A stretch of 64,000 nt of DNA from Hirudo medicinalis (Eukaryota; Annelida; Clitellata; Hirudinida; Hirudinidae), in NCBI GenBank assembly GCA_011800805.1, contig MPNW01000032.1, positions 202,607 to 266,606 on the forward strand, given 5' to 3'. This document shows positions 36,690 through 48,900 of this stretch, piece by piece (positions within the stretch are counted from its first letter, which is position 1; each line of letters opens with the position of its first letter). The notes beneath the pieces are model-generated. The model saw only the letters and a program-made list of their open reading frames with translations. It searched no databases and was not told where the DNA came from. The translations under genes and the position numbers were made by a program.

Positions 36690-39600
36690 TCATTTCAAAT
36701 GAAAGGCCTCAGGTAAGGAATTCTAAAATAGTGAAACATTACCAATTGCAAATTACTAAATTAAAAATGATAACTTCCAATTTGAACAAAGATAACAGAC
36801 ACACCTCCTTAAACTCAGGAACATCTATATTTATTGGTTCTCGAAGCTTTTTCAATAAAGACAAAGATATGCCAAAAAGCACCAAGGCAGTTGCACATGC
36901 AACTATTGTTAAAGTCATTGGCAATGGAAATTGTGACAATCCTGTGAGAATCAAACAATCTTGAATCAAATTCATGTTGGCATTGGACATCATCAACATA
37001 ATTTTTCTATAATTTTGTTTATAAAATGCCTGACGAAATACAAAACAAATCATAATTACCTGATAGCCACTTTTGGGAACTTGGAATTAAAATTGTTGAC
37101 TCAGCTGACTCTGGGGAGGTTTTATTGTCAAGGCATGTTTTAATAGAAAATAACATCATATTCCCAGAAATTAATCCCCACACAGTGATATTATTCATGT
37201 TATGGGATATCTTCTCTTTCCTAATACCTTTTAATTTTTTTTCACTTGATGTTAGGTATTTTAAAGAGTGATAAAACAATTGACGATTGTCTTTTCACAA
37301 ATTTTATACCGTTTAACAGATCAATTATAAGTTAATATACCGTGCAATTGTTTATGCGATTTTCATATACTTCCAAGATACTTAAATAACTATTGCTTAA
37401 ACATAGCCAGATTGCAAAGCCTAGTTGCAAAACGATAAAAAATTTCATGTCTGAATAGATAACACATAGCAAAGGCCATAATTGTAAATTAAAATAGATG
37501 CTTACAATAATTTAACCCTATATCTAATGTTGTAAAAACCACATAATGTTCCAAAAGCAGATATTAATAATTCAGAGAAATGTGAAGCATAATCAAATGA
37601 TATTTCTGTCACAACTAAATTTGTGAACCTTTGCAGCCAGGTAGTAGGCAATAGGATATTTCATAATGACTGAAATATGGTGGATAATTAGGAAAACAAT
37701 TTGCTAGATCCCACACTAATTGAATGACTCCTGATGAACTAGAATCGACTGGACGAAAATTTTGGGGTGGCGCATAAAATGCTGTAAAAAAGTGTAATGT
37801 ACCAACTAAAGGAAATCAAGCAGTAGTAAATTTAGTTGAAAGCCTGCAGCTAACTCTTGCTGGTATTATAAATGCAGGATATAAATTTCATTCCGCTCTG
37901 AACAATTTGACCATTGACTAAACATTCTGAAGAACTTGCAAAGATCATTCTCTGATAGTCAGTGAGATGCTTTTGAAAACATGTTGAATTGCCAGGAATA
38001 ACTTCAAACTCAAATGATGCCTGAGACAATGAGTTATAATTGCAAGTTTTTAAATCACTGCAAGCCAATTTAAAGCAGCAAAGAGAAACAAAAAGCTGAC
38101 CAGGCAATTCATTTGATCCTCAGCCTTACACCAATAAAATGTGTGACTTAAAGCACCTTCAAGAGCCTGCCATGAAAATTCAAATAAGCCATCCCTATTC
38201 ACAGTGGCATTTGTAATTTTTATGTTTGAGGGAGCTGCATGACAAATAAAATCAAAAACTGTAATTTTGTCCAAAAAGTCTTACAAAATACCTATGGAAA
38301 CCTATTTTCCTGGAGTAGATCATGATTGGCTTGAGTTCAATGGAGTCATTAAAACCCACTGAAGTTCCCTGGTCTATGTAAACTGAGTAATTTTTGTGAG
38401 AGCTTAAGTGAAGAAACACCTCATCAGAGCTCGTGTCGATTACATGCTCTTCGAGAACTACATTCGGCAATCTATGTTCGGAACTTTCGTTCAAGTCATA
38501 TTTAAGTGACTTAGCACTGTGGGGAATACTTGTCCTGATCCTTGTGTAAATAAAAACTCCATTACGAAGTTGAGCCTGTATCGGCTGCAAAGAATGTATT
38601 ATTAAACTCAAGGAAAACAAGCTAGGGGAAAAACTGTACCTGCCACATAATTTTAACTTTGTTTTCATCCATGAACATGAAGCTTCCAGGCAAGAGTTTT
38701 GGAGCTTCTGCTGGTACTGAATATATTAATTTAGTTGAAAGTGTTTCAATGCTAATTTACAACAGCATTTTGTTGCAAGTGCTTTAAGAGATCATTTGAT
38801 AACATTTGAATAAAATTTTAAATGTATCATTGACATTATGACCACCTTAAACCCAAATAACTTGTGATGAATGTAATACAAACCATCCTCTAAAGTGGTG
38901 AATCTGATTGTTGCATTGTTGCTCCAGAATCCTCTAGCACTTGAACCAAATAAAGGAATACACTTTACAGCCACAAAGTAGGTTGTGTAGGGGGTAAGAT
39001 CAGGAAGAAGTAGATGTTCTGTTGTTGTATTGACTTCTAAAAACTGAATTTTACTGAATTATAACATGTATCATTAAAATCAATTTGTTATATAAATGCA
39101 TCAAAAAACAAATAATGTCATCTTAAAGTGATAAGACAAAGCAAAATAATTCATATTTCAAATTAAACCATTAAATGATTTAAACCATTAAATCAGACCA
39201 GAAACTAAAAGTAAAACTTCAAGAATGTTAACATAATCTAAGACAAAACTAAAATTAGTGAAATTGTACAAAACTTAGATTAGATGCCACCTGGATCACT
39301 CATTAAAAGTTTGGAAATCACATCTGAGGCAAGATTTAGAAACAATGGAAAGAGTGCAAAGATCAATAAGGATGATAAAAGGATTAGAAAAATTCACTGG
39401 GGGGGGGGGGCTAAAAGTTGTCAATTAACAAATCTGGAGAAAAGGAGAAGCAGAGGTGGTTTGATCGCAGAAACTGTGTAACTAATCGCCCCAATTCCCC
39501 TTGCTTGACTTTTGGTGAGAAGCAAAAAATGTCATCTCAACAGGCAAGAGCATTAGCCCCACATGGAAAAAAAAGCCAAAATGATGTCCCTGCTTCAAAG

Positions 39601-42235
39601 TCACCAAAGCTAATTCCATAATGCAAGCTACATAGTAAGCAATTTGAACACAGTTATTTCAATGCAACAGAATGGTGGAATACTATCACTTAAATTATAG
39701 TTTTTATACTACACTTCTGAAATATCTGCAAAACAGAGATAAGTGAGCTTCAAAATAATCAAATCAACATAGAGCTACAAACCAAATCATTCCATTGGGA
39801 AACATAAGAAATAGAGTAAGTAAAGTTTTTCATTTTAACAGGAGCACTCCACTCCAGTTCGGCTGAGCTGCTTGTTACTAGTTTCGACTTTAATGAAGAT
39901 ACTGGATCGGGTTGGACTTGAAGGACAATTCAAAATATTTCTTAGAAGAAACAAAAAATGCAATAAAATATAAAAAATAACAATAACAAGCACACAATGT
40001 ATGAAATAAGATTACATGAGAGCCATGCAGAATAAACTTTAAGCCACAAATACCCAAATTAGAAAGAAAAGATTTAAGCAAATAATTCAGTAATTATTAG
40101 GGTATTGTGTAGTATCAATCAAACCTATACCAAAAAACAAATTGATTGAAAAGCCATTTAAATGCCAAATTAACAAAATAAAATCACACCAATATATTTA
40201 TAGTTCTTTAGGCAGGAGTTTGAGTCAGAAACCAGAGAAGTGTTGCTTGAACGAAGTAATATGACATGATTTAACATGTAAAATCCTTGGCCCTCCACAA
40301 AATGGCATACATTGTATGAACCATCATCTGATACATTCTGGTATGTACAATTTGTATATGTCTGCTCCTGAAAACTGTTTTGGTTTGTGTTTTCAATGAT
40401 TATTAACATTTCCAATGAACATCATCAAAGGTAATTTCCAATAAAATTCAATTTAGTGCTTTAAAGGATAATCAGTAAGGAATGCGACATTCACTTTAAA
40501 ATATCAACAGGTAGTTTTACAAGTATAAATGCAAATTAATGAAATCACAAGAATTAGATGTAATGTTTATGCCATGCTAAGAAAGCTTCATAACACTTAA
40601 ATTTGAATAGTGAAATAGTGAAATAGCGGAAATTTAATACAGAATTTCTTAACTACTAAAAAAGAACTTTTTACATTCTTAACTAAAATACCTCTTTTCA
40701 TAATTTGATGGATTGCACAGTCTAAACAAAAAAATTGAATTCATGTCAGGTTTGGATGAGAAAGCTTAAAACATGCAAGCAGGATATTAATTATCATGAA
40801 TCACACACACAATAGGCTGGTAGAAGGTGCTAATTGTTTCCTAGATTCACAGCAAAGTAATTAAAACTCATTAAGTAAGTGTGACTCCAAAGGGAAATTT
40901 ATTTGGTTCTAAGTATAAAAGTTATCTTATGGACAACATATAAATATATAAAGAATCAAATATTCATCTTCTTGACTAGCATGAAGACTTTGATGTAATT
41001 ATGTAATTACCCAGCCTATGCATTGTCTTGCAAAAACCGTAATTAAATCAGCAGGATTTGAAAATTAATCATTTAGCTTAAAAATTATTCTAATCTTATA
41101 TATGATTCAAAATTTTAAAAGTAGGCTGAGAAGCATTTGGAAAGAAAATGAGCTTAGTTTCTGAACAATAAGAGATAATTCTGATGAAGGGATTATTGAA
41201 GTATCGAATAGATTTAGCAACTGTTGATAAGAATGGTGAGAAAGATTTACTAGCCACAGATCCTGATCAAGTTTTAAACGCAGAAATTTTAGTGTTGGAA
41301 GAAATTGGATGGCTTTAGGAAAACTCATGAATTTCACAAAGAATACAAAAATTAAATTTGTAAAGAATTTAAAAATTAACAGCTTAATGGTAAGGTAAGG
41401 GGATATAATAAAAAGCTTATAATTATGTTATCAAGTTGTTTTAAATATTAAAGTAATTCTTTAATCATTGGGCTTTTTTGTTAATTAAAATATTAATAAT
41501 AAAACATTAACTTCCAGATATGTGAGCTAAATAATAATTTTACAAGTGACAATTCAACGAATTGCCTTTGATGATTTTATTTCTGTAATTGCAAACAAGA
41601 AAAGATATGAAATTAAATCAATGTGCAAGAAAAAGTGTTTCTCTTCTGCAAAAATATAATACTAATTAACACCAGCCATTATAGACCACTTGGATTTAAT
41701 GACAACCTCAAAGAAAAATAATCTAATGCTAAATCTTTCACTCCAGAAAATTTTATAAAAGCAATTATTTTAAATGTACTTCTTTTGATTAATTCTTTAT
41801 CTTGATAACACATCTATGAAATCTCATTTCACAAAACAATCTTTAAAAGAAAAGCAACCTCATTTTGTATTTGAGAAAAACAGGAACTTCTTTTCCATTT
41901 ACAAAATAGCGATCCCAATAACATTCCATTCTTTTCCAATTGTATATTCTGCATTCCTTTAATGAACTATTCAGAGCTTCAGAGAAAATGTATGTTTTTG
42001 TATTTCAAGTATTGTAAAATTCATAAATAAAATCAAACCAAAGGGTAGAGAATAATAAAAATTAAATCACTTGTGATAAGACTTAAAAAACATTTAAATA
42101 CTACGACCTCAAAGAGCTTATGGCTCCACGGGAACTTAACAGACATGATTGACAAAACGTACCTCCACTGGTATTTGATGGTATTTCAATAATGGAGCAG
42201 AAGATAAGTTGCGGACATAGTAACAGAAACCACAT
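36690..42235 (-). CDS. Class I cytokine receptor, gp130/Domeless-like, with short cytoplasmic tail
   Basis: The first exon (42163-42235) encodes a signal peptide (MWFLLLCPQLIFCSII). Later exons, in order, give: a cytokine-binding module with paired cysteines (CRIYNWKRMECYWDR, about 41900-41960); TYTNCTYQNVSDDGS (about 40310-40360); an FN3 opening PDPVSSLKSKLV and AELEWSAP (about 39800-39880); an FN3 end with YFVAVKCIPLFG and FWSNNA, a WSxWS-like remnant (about 38920-39010); further FN3 modules including LFEFSWQALEG and TFYWCKAE (about 38120-38200); a TM segment (PMTLTIVACATALVLFGISL) in exon 36805-36941; and a final exon 36690-36722. The box1-like INIDVPEF follows the membrane. Only about 27 residues follow the membrane, so no STAT-docking tail is seen. 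Exon joins between modules were not all phase-checked. It would act at the plasma membrane with JAK-type partners. Confidence 0.75.
39270..39620 (+). mobile_element. Non-LTR retrotransposon C-terminal fragment in a receptor intron
   Basis: The plus strand reads HLDHSLKVWKSHLRQDLE then TMERVQRSIRMIKGLEKF, the common CR1/RTE-type post-RT phrase (W-x-P-H-L-x-x-D-I-x2-L-E-x-V-Q-R). Beyond a run of about 12 G (39400-39411) the frame shifts and continues as LTNLEKRRSRGGLI, the next expected block (L-N-L-x2-L-E-x-R-R-x-R-G-D-L-I). It is a dead fragment, with the G run marking a slippage-prone site. Confidence 0.65.
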
Positions 42236-43134
42236 TTTGTCGCAAACAATTTTTTATTAAAATTATAACGAGGGCCTTTAAATTTATAGAAAACAACAAT
42301 AAATTTCTAAGTCCCACAATTGTTTAACGGAGAAAACATGTCATTCTAGTCCCCCAACTTTTTATCAGGATGCCACCCAAACTCTCAATTTTACTTTTTT
42401 TCTGATAAGTGTATGCGTGTGTGTGTGTGTGTTTAATTAACGTCCATTTCATAACTAGATGATTAGGACGGCAAAAAAGTGTATGCGAGCAGCACATTCA
42501 TTATCAGGCAATAACGCATTACATCTGTTCGTTCAAGGATGGGTGTCCCTCTAATCGTTGTTCACTTTGGCGGAATGAAACAATATCCATAATTTTTTAA
42601 TATTAAAACTTGCTGGACCATTCCAACATTATCCCAATTTTTATGTTAATTATATCGATTAATTATAGTATGAATTGTATGCTTTTATTTCACCAACGCG
42701 TTTTAAAGCTCCCTTCTCGCACAAAAGAAGCAAAAATAAAGCGTTTTAATTGTGGATAATTATCTGATTAGATCGAACTGACTTTCTTTAAAATCTGTTC
42801 GATTTAAGAAATACGATTCATTAAAAAAAAGTTGTAAATAAAAATAAGTAATTGTTGGTATTTACTGTTGTTATCACCTATCATTATTTAAATTAATAAA
42901 AAAAATAATGGAAACTTGTCATGAAGCTTTTTCACCACTGCCTTAAGATAACTATTCGCTATTTTCTCCATCCATTAACATTTTCATTAACTTAAATCAT
43001 TGATATAACTAGCAAGATTAATACCATTCACAATTCAAACCAAAAAAGACTTCCAAAAGATTGACATCCTATAATAAAAGTTATCGAATGGATCCTACCC
43101 CATTAATTTTGATTTGGAAAACTTTTTTTGCCTC
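42236..43134. other. Intergenic, receptor promoter side
   Basis: A short (GT)n microsatellite lies at about 42412-42432. No gene was recognised. The first few hundred bases should contain the receptor promoter. Confidence 0.4.
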
Positions 43135-43535
43135 TGTAGGATCGCACATCCATCATAATCACGTGCTGATCCTAACCCTATCAGCGATGACTTACCAGGC
43201 GCGCATCCTTTGTCCTGTCTGGCTATTTAAGAAGCTAAGTCAGGACATTCTTCCCTTTTCCAAATCATCTTAGTTATGCAACGGACTTTAATCAAATAAA
43301 TAAAATAAAAAGGCATTCTTCCCTTCTGTCCTATTCATCACGTTATGCTGAGGACATTAATAAAATACTACTACTACTACTACCGCATTCTTCCCTTCTC
43401 GTCTCTCCAACTCTTCCCGCTACGTCGCTACGCTGCTACTCCAGCAGTTACGTTGTCAGTCGAAGCATTGTTGCCGTTGTTGTAAATAAACTTTGTAGCG
43501 AACTCGTCTTCGTCGTCAATGCCGCTGTCGCTACA
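43135..43535 (+). mobile_element. Possible second solo LTR
   Basis: The block begins TGTAGGATCGCACATCC, resembling the start of the 22336 LTR (TGTAGGAGCACAC), and ends GTCGCTACA. It contains a CTATTTAAG TATA-like box (about 43221) and AATAAA motifs (about 43295 and 43485). The phrase ATTCTTCCCTT recurs three times (about 43248, 43313 and 43386), and there is a short CTA repeat. Flanking CCTC and CTTC differ by one base, so a target duplication is only suggestive. Confidence 0.4.
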
Positions 43536-43829
43536 CTTCCGTGCAATCTTTGTTTTTTTTTAAATTATTGTATTAATATTAAACCACTTTTCTTCCATAG
43601 GTATTCTTAAAAAAAACTTGATTTGATAAAAATAATAATTACAAATGATCTGACCATTATAGATTTTGTTCAGAAATGTTTTCAACCACTCAAATTCCCT
43701 TTAAGGTTTTTTAAACTTTATTTTCGATGACGATGTTATTTGTCGTTACGTCCAAAGGTCGTGACATCACAATTTAGTCGGCTTTCAACAAATGATTTAT
43801 TACTTGACTTTTTGTTTGAAATATTGAAA

Positions 43830-44760
43830 ATGGATCCCCTTTGGGTGATTGTTTCAATAACCTGCTTTCAGGTTTTGACTACAGGATTCATTTACATGTA
43901 TGAAAAAGCAGCAGCCTATCAACTTTTGGGGTAAAATTAGGTTAATTTATAAATGCCTTCATAATTATAAATTAATTTTCTAAAACGGTCTTTAACCAGA
44001 TCGAAAGATGATACCTATCGATACTATGCCGGAGAGATTAGTTGGTGGGAGATCAGAGATACTGATGCCATAACATGGAAAAGAATTGAAGAGTGCAACA
44101 GAGCGGTAGCAACAAAAAATCTACCATTTATCAATTCCATCCTGTGCTTGATTCAGTCTTGGAAGCTAAAAATGAAAATCGATGCTATAAATTTGATCAA
44201 GGACACAGCCGCTTTTATTGCAGCTCATATTGGTTGGCATTTTGTATTTATTCCACTCACAATGGTACGATCTTATGAGTCTTTTCCTCTCCAGAGTTCT
44301 GCTTGCTTCTTATGTGTCTCTCCGCTGCAGCCTGCCTTGTCAGGTTGTCATGTAAGTATACTAAATATAATTTCAACAAAAAAATTAAAATTAAATGTAT
44401 TCAAAATTCGTGCTCAGTTCTAAGATGGAAAAAGGGAGATCAGGGCTTTGACGATGCTTGTTCCTACAAGTCACCACATGTTTTCAGGCCAAAACATTAC
44501 GATGAGACTATTTGTTCTGAAAAGGCAATTTATATTTTTGGGTTGTAATTAGTGATTAAGATGGATGGTTGTTGAAATTGCATTCCAAAAGGTGAAGAGT
44601 GAAATTTATTAGATTCTATCCCTTTCCTTTGAAGATTCGTGAAAATATGGGCGACATCCTGGAAGACTGGGGCAAATTAAGAAACGTTTCGAACGCAAAA
44701 CGACCGAGCATAAAGGATAGCGGAAAGCCATCCACCAAAAACGACTCTCTCGACAATTGA
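43830..44760 (+). CDS. Unrecognised small membrane-protein gene
   Basis: The likely start is ATG 43830 (MDPLWVIVSITCFQVLTT, a signal anchor or first TM). The same frame is open upstream from ATG 43740, so the start is uncertain. Exon 1 ends at 43930 in phase 2 and joins exon 2 at 44000, reading DDTYRYYAGEISWWEIRD then KNLPFINSILCLIQSWK and a second hydrophobic stretch (DTAAFIAAHIGWHF). A later exon from about 44420 reads LRWKKGDQGFDDACSYK and joins in phase to a last exon from 44613 (FYPFPLKIRENMGDILEDW) that ends at TGA 44758-44760. Between about 44235 and 44355 two splicing solutions in different frames are possible, so the middle is unresolved. Expected size is about 220-240 residues with two or three TM helices. 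I do not recognise the family and assign no function. Confidence 0.55.
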
Positions 44761-45927
44761 GATCGACTATCAAAATTAATAAAATTACGACATTGCAACT
44801 GTTTTTCACTAAAATCCACTTTGAACATACTAAAAGAAATCGAGTAATTTGCAACTTCAAACATCTTTTACTTTGATTTTTATTAAATAATTTTATTCCT
44901 TCATGTTGATAATTCACCACAATTTCAATAAACTTGATTAAACATCGACTATTGTAAAATGGTCTGCGATTACTCGGTTACAATTTACATTTATGCTTGA
45001 GGAAGTGATAAAGGATGTTTCAAAAGAACTAGTGCAACCGGGTATAGCAGGAAGAGACGCTGGCATGCGGTGGTGATTTGTAATTCTGGGTTGAAACCAG
45101 TTTCAGCCAAAAGTACAGTTGTTGCAAAAGTAAAGTTGTCATGTCTTTAGACAGGTAAATTCGGATCTTAAGACAAACCTAAGATCTAGTCTCTCGTTGT
45201 GCTGCTTAGACACTGAACAAAATGGAACTCAGAGAATTTGTAGGGATGGTCTCCGGGATGTGTAAATAATTATTTATTCGGCATAACTCATAATATATCA
45301 AATATTTTATTTTGCAACCATGGTGCATGTGTTCCATGCTTTATTTGAGTAACCAAGTGTTGAAAACCAGCCTTTTGAATTGGACTTGTCTTAATAGTGC
45401 CAGTGCGTTTTATTTCAAATTCGAAATGAAAATTTGGAGTCCGGCTGAGGAGTCAGTGGCACTGATTTAGTGATGGTACACGACACGAAATTTTTGGGCC
45501 CATTTCTATTTGTGATTTATACTCGTAAATAAGGACGTGGACGCAATAGCTTACCCGTGTCGAGTTTGTAGTAGTAGTAATAATAATGATAAATATAGTA
45601 ATAATATAAATAATTTATTTGGAAGCGTGTTCACGCCATTGACTAAACTTCATGCTTATATTTATTTAATTGTCTTAGCTTTCTAAAAAGTTTAACTGAA
45701 CCAACGAAACATTGAAATCATGTTAGCGCGCCAACTATCTTAATATATTTAAAAGTAACATAATAATGCTCAACATAATAGCACTAATTATGTTCGAGAG
45801 AAGTGCAAACATTTAACATTATACTTTTGAAAGTTTTATAAATTGAATATCAAACAAACATTTCATTTAGAACAGATTCTCTGTCGCTCAATTCTTGTGG
45901 GAAGCGGTTCTTTTGTAAATACGTGGA
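44761..45927. other. Intergenic, RNF17 promoter side
   Basis: No gene recognised. AGTAGTAGTAATAATAATG microsatellite-like sequence lies near 45570. Confidence 0.4.
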
Positions 45928-48900
45928 ATGGCGTTCCTACCGAGTTGTGGCAAGTGCGGGCTTCGTTTCAGTTTTAGAGGTAGTGACATTGCGAGGGTTT
46001 TGGTTTTTTCAAATGATATAATTACATGTTACACCCATCTTGGTTTTTTGTTCAATTTCGACATTGTTAACCATTGCATGTGATGAAATTAATTAATTAC
46101 CTAAACGTTAGGGAGAACAAAGAGTGAGGGCCAAACTCCACTTCTCCTTTTGTGTGGGCACGTGTTTTGCTATTCTTGCTTGAAGAAGGATCTGACTTAT
46201 TCTTCTAGAGCCATTGTTTGCTTTAAATGTGAGGTAAAAATATAAAGACTAATGAAATTTTGATTCACTAAACCTTAAATCTTCCACTTTCTATGCCTGT
46301 GCCTATTTATAATTTAGACTAAAACAATTTTGGAGGAGCCTGGATCTCTGAAGTACTTGGAACAAGATATATTTTGCCTTGGATTGAGTCTTCTTTATCA
46401 GAATTCAAGAGTTTTGGATATAATGTAAGCAGCAATTACAGTTTTTGAGCTGAAAGCTCATTATGACTAAAATAGTGGGAACTTGTAATCTCAAAGATAA
46501 GGGATTAAATAATATAGTATCTCATTATCAAAAGATTATATCATTTGTGTATTTGTTATGCCTAACACCATTTGTGTTTGTTTATCTTACTTTATCAAAG
46601 TCTTGGCTTGATATTTGCCCAAGTATTCAGCTGCTCATAACTCAGCTTAAGGTTATTGAGGAAGAAGCCACTTTTGAGAATGAGGTTAAAAAAAAAATGC
46701 AAAGTTGAGTTAATGTAAAATGGTAAAAGGTGGTGAGTAATTAATGCAAAGGCTGAAAAAAACAAGACTAATTAGTAATTATGGAAGGTTTAGGTTGAAA
46801 TTTGTTTATAAGATGAAAATTGAGATAAGTAAAATTTGTTTTAAATTTATAACTTTTATTTATGGCAGTTTTATTTATTGTAGTTATAGTTGATTTTTAT
46901 CATTTGAGGCTAAAGTGCTGAGCTTTTGATATTATTTTGCAATTGACTTAATTTTTAGAATGCCTTAAGTTTAACAAAAGAGGTTCACTTTTGCCAGCCA
47001 TTGAAATAATTCCCATTCGTAAGAACACTTGTGGCAGTGCAAGCTTTTCATTGTTGCATGCAGATATGCAACCCTCTGAATTACCTTGCATGCCCAGATA
47101 AATATTTTGTTTAATGTACAAAACATTTTTTCAGAAATAGTAAGACATGGAAGTTTTGCCCAAAACCTTCAAAATCAATATCATCAACTCCAACAATAAA
47201 AGGCAAATGTATTTATGAGTTATTTTTAAATGCATATCTCGGTATTTTTGATTTACAAGGAATTAACTTTTAAATTATGTAACATAACTTAATGCTTAAA
47301 AATTATTATGAAATGAAATAAAGATTCAAGATTCAATGAAATAAAGAAAAATAAGCTAATTTTAATTTGGTGTCACTTCGTTCACATGGTTTTTTGGATG
47401 CAGATATTTGCACAGAATGCAATGAAAAGGAAGCTCAGTGCTTGTGTGACAGGTGCGACGTCCTCATGTGCAATCCCTGCTTTACTAAGGTTGATTTTTT
47501 ATTCAGGCTGATGTGAAGTTTTTGTATTATTAACAAAGGTATGATATAATATTAACTTAATTCATATAATATTAATGATAATGCATTGCCCGACGTATCG
47601 ATTTTGTGGTAGGAATAATGCTATTTTTGGCCAGAACGCAAAATGATCAGAAACATGTTTATCATCCGTGTTTGCGTGTTTATGGACATTTTATTTAGAT
47701 TTACCAAGCAGTGATTCCACAACAAAAACAAACTTAATTTCATGATTTAGGTACATTCCACCTCCAATGTCTTAAAGAGACATCGAGCTGTTGACTTGTC
47801 AGACTTTCCTCGAGAGTATGATATTTGTTCTTGTAACTAGAATGTAGAGTACCATGCTACTTTTGTGCTTTTCATGCAGTTCTATGTGAAATTATTTAAA
47901 TATTTGCTAAAAAAAAAAGCTGCAACTGGATTTTAAATTTTTAGCTTACTTTGTTTTTAACAGGTCTCCATTCATAAACAATTCTGTAAAGAAGTGCAGC
48001 TTACACAGCAAACCTTGTGATTTTTTTTGTGAAGATGATGATCAGTCTTTGTGCTCTGACTGCTTAACATCTCACAAGAGACATAACATTTTGACTACAA
48101 AAGATAAGGTTTGTGCATCAAAGTTAGCCAATATTCTGGATACCTACTTTATTCATCTAATTAGGAATCTTTATTGCTTTTGTTATTTCTAAAATAACTT
48201 TTATTAACATTCAGCCAATAATTCAATATTTGACTCAATTTTCAGAAAAATCATCAATTGGAATTTGTTAGAAATTTGGAGAAAACAGCTAATGCAAACT
48301 TAGCTCTTGCCAAAAGCACCAAGAAGGTGTTTTTATATTTAAATACATATGCTTGAATGATATTTGCTATTTAAATGTGTGTGCATTAAATTCCAATTCA
48401 GAAATTGGATGCATTTTTGCAAAAATTGGGGTGGAAAGAAAAGAGACTCTTGTGGATGTTCAAAGAAGATTTCATTTCTTCCATTGCCTTCTGCAATGCA
48501 AGTGAGTCATGTCAATTAAAAACTTACAAATAATTCAAATGTTGATATCTTACAGTAAAAGTATGGGATTTTATCCAGGGAGAAGATTTTGAAAGATAAA
48601 GTAAATTCTACCTTCTCAGAGATGGCTAACACTTTGAATGACAAGGTTCAATAATTATTTTCAATATTTTTGAATAATTCATTTATTAATACATTTTCTA
48701 TGTGTCGGGCAACTAAATATTTGATCACAAAATTGTATTGAGTTTGGATTTTAATCATTTAAATTACTTGCTATTTCAAGTAAAATCTGCTGTGATTTAC
48801 TAATTAATGAAATGCAGGTTCAATGTCTCATGGAGTCCATAGAAGATGCTGAGTCCAACTTGATAGGTAAAATGCAGATAATGAGCTCGGTAGAGGAAAT

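Noticed and set aside
36680..37053. Plus-strand frame opposite the receptor membrane exon
   Set aside because: The minus strand gives a membrane helix with correct splice borders; the plus frame is a shadow.
44609..44920. Minus-strand frames of 82 and 103 codons
   Set aside because: They overlap the phase-supported last exon of the plus-strand membrane gene and show no family features.
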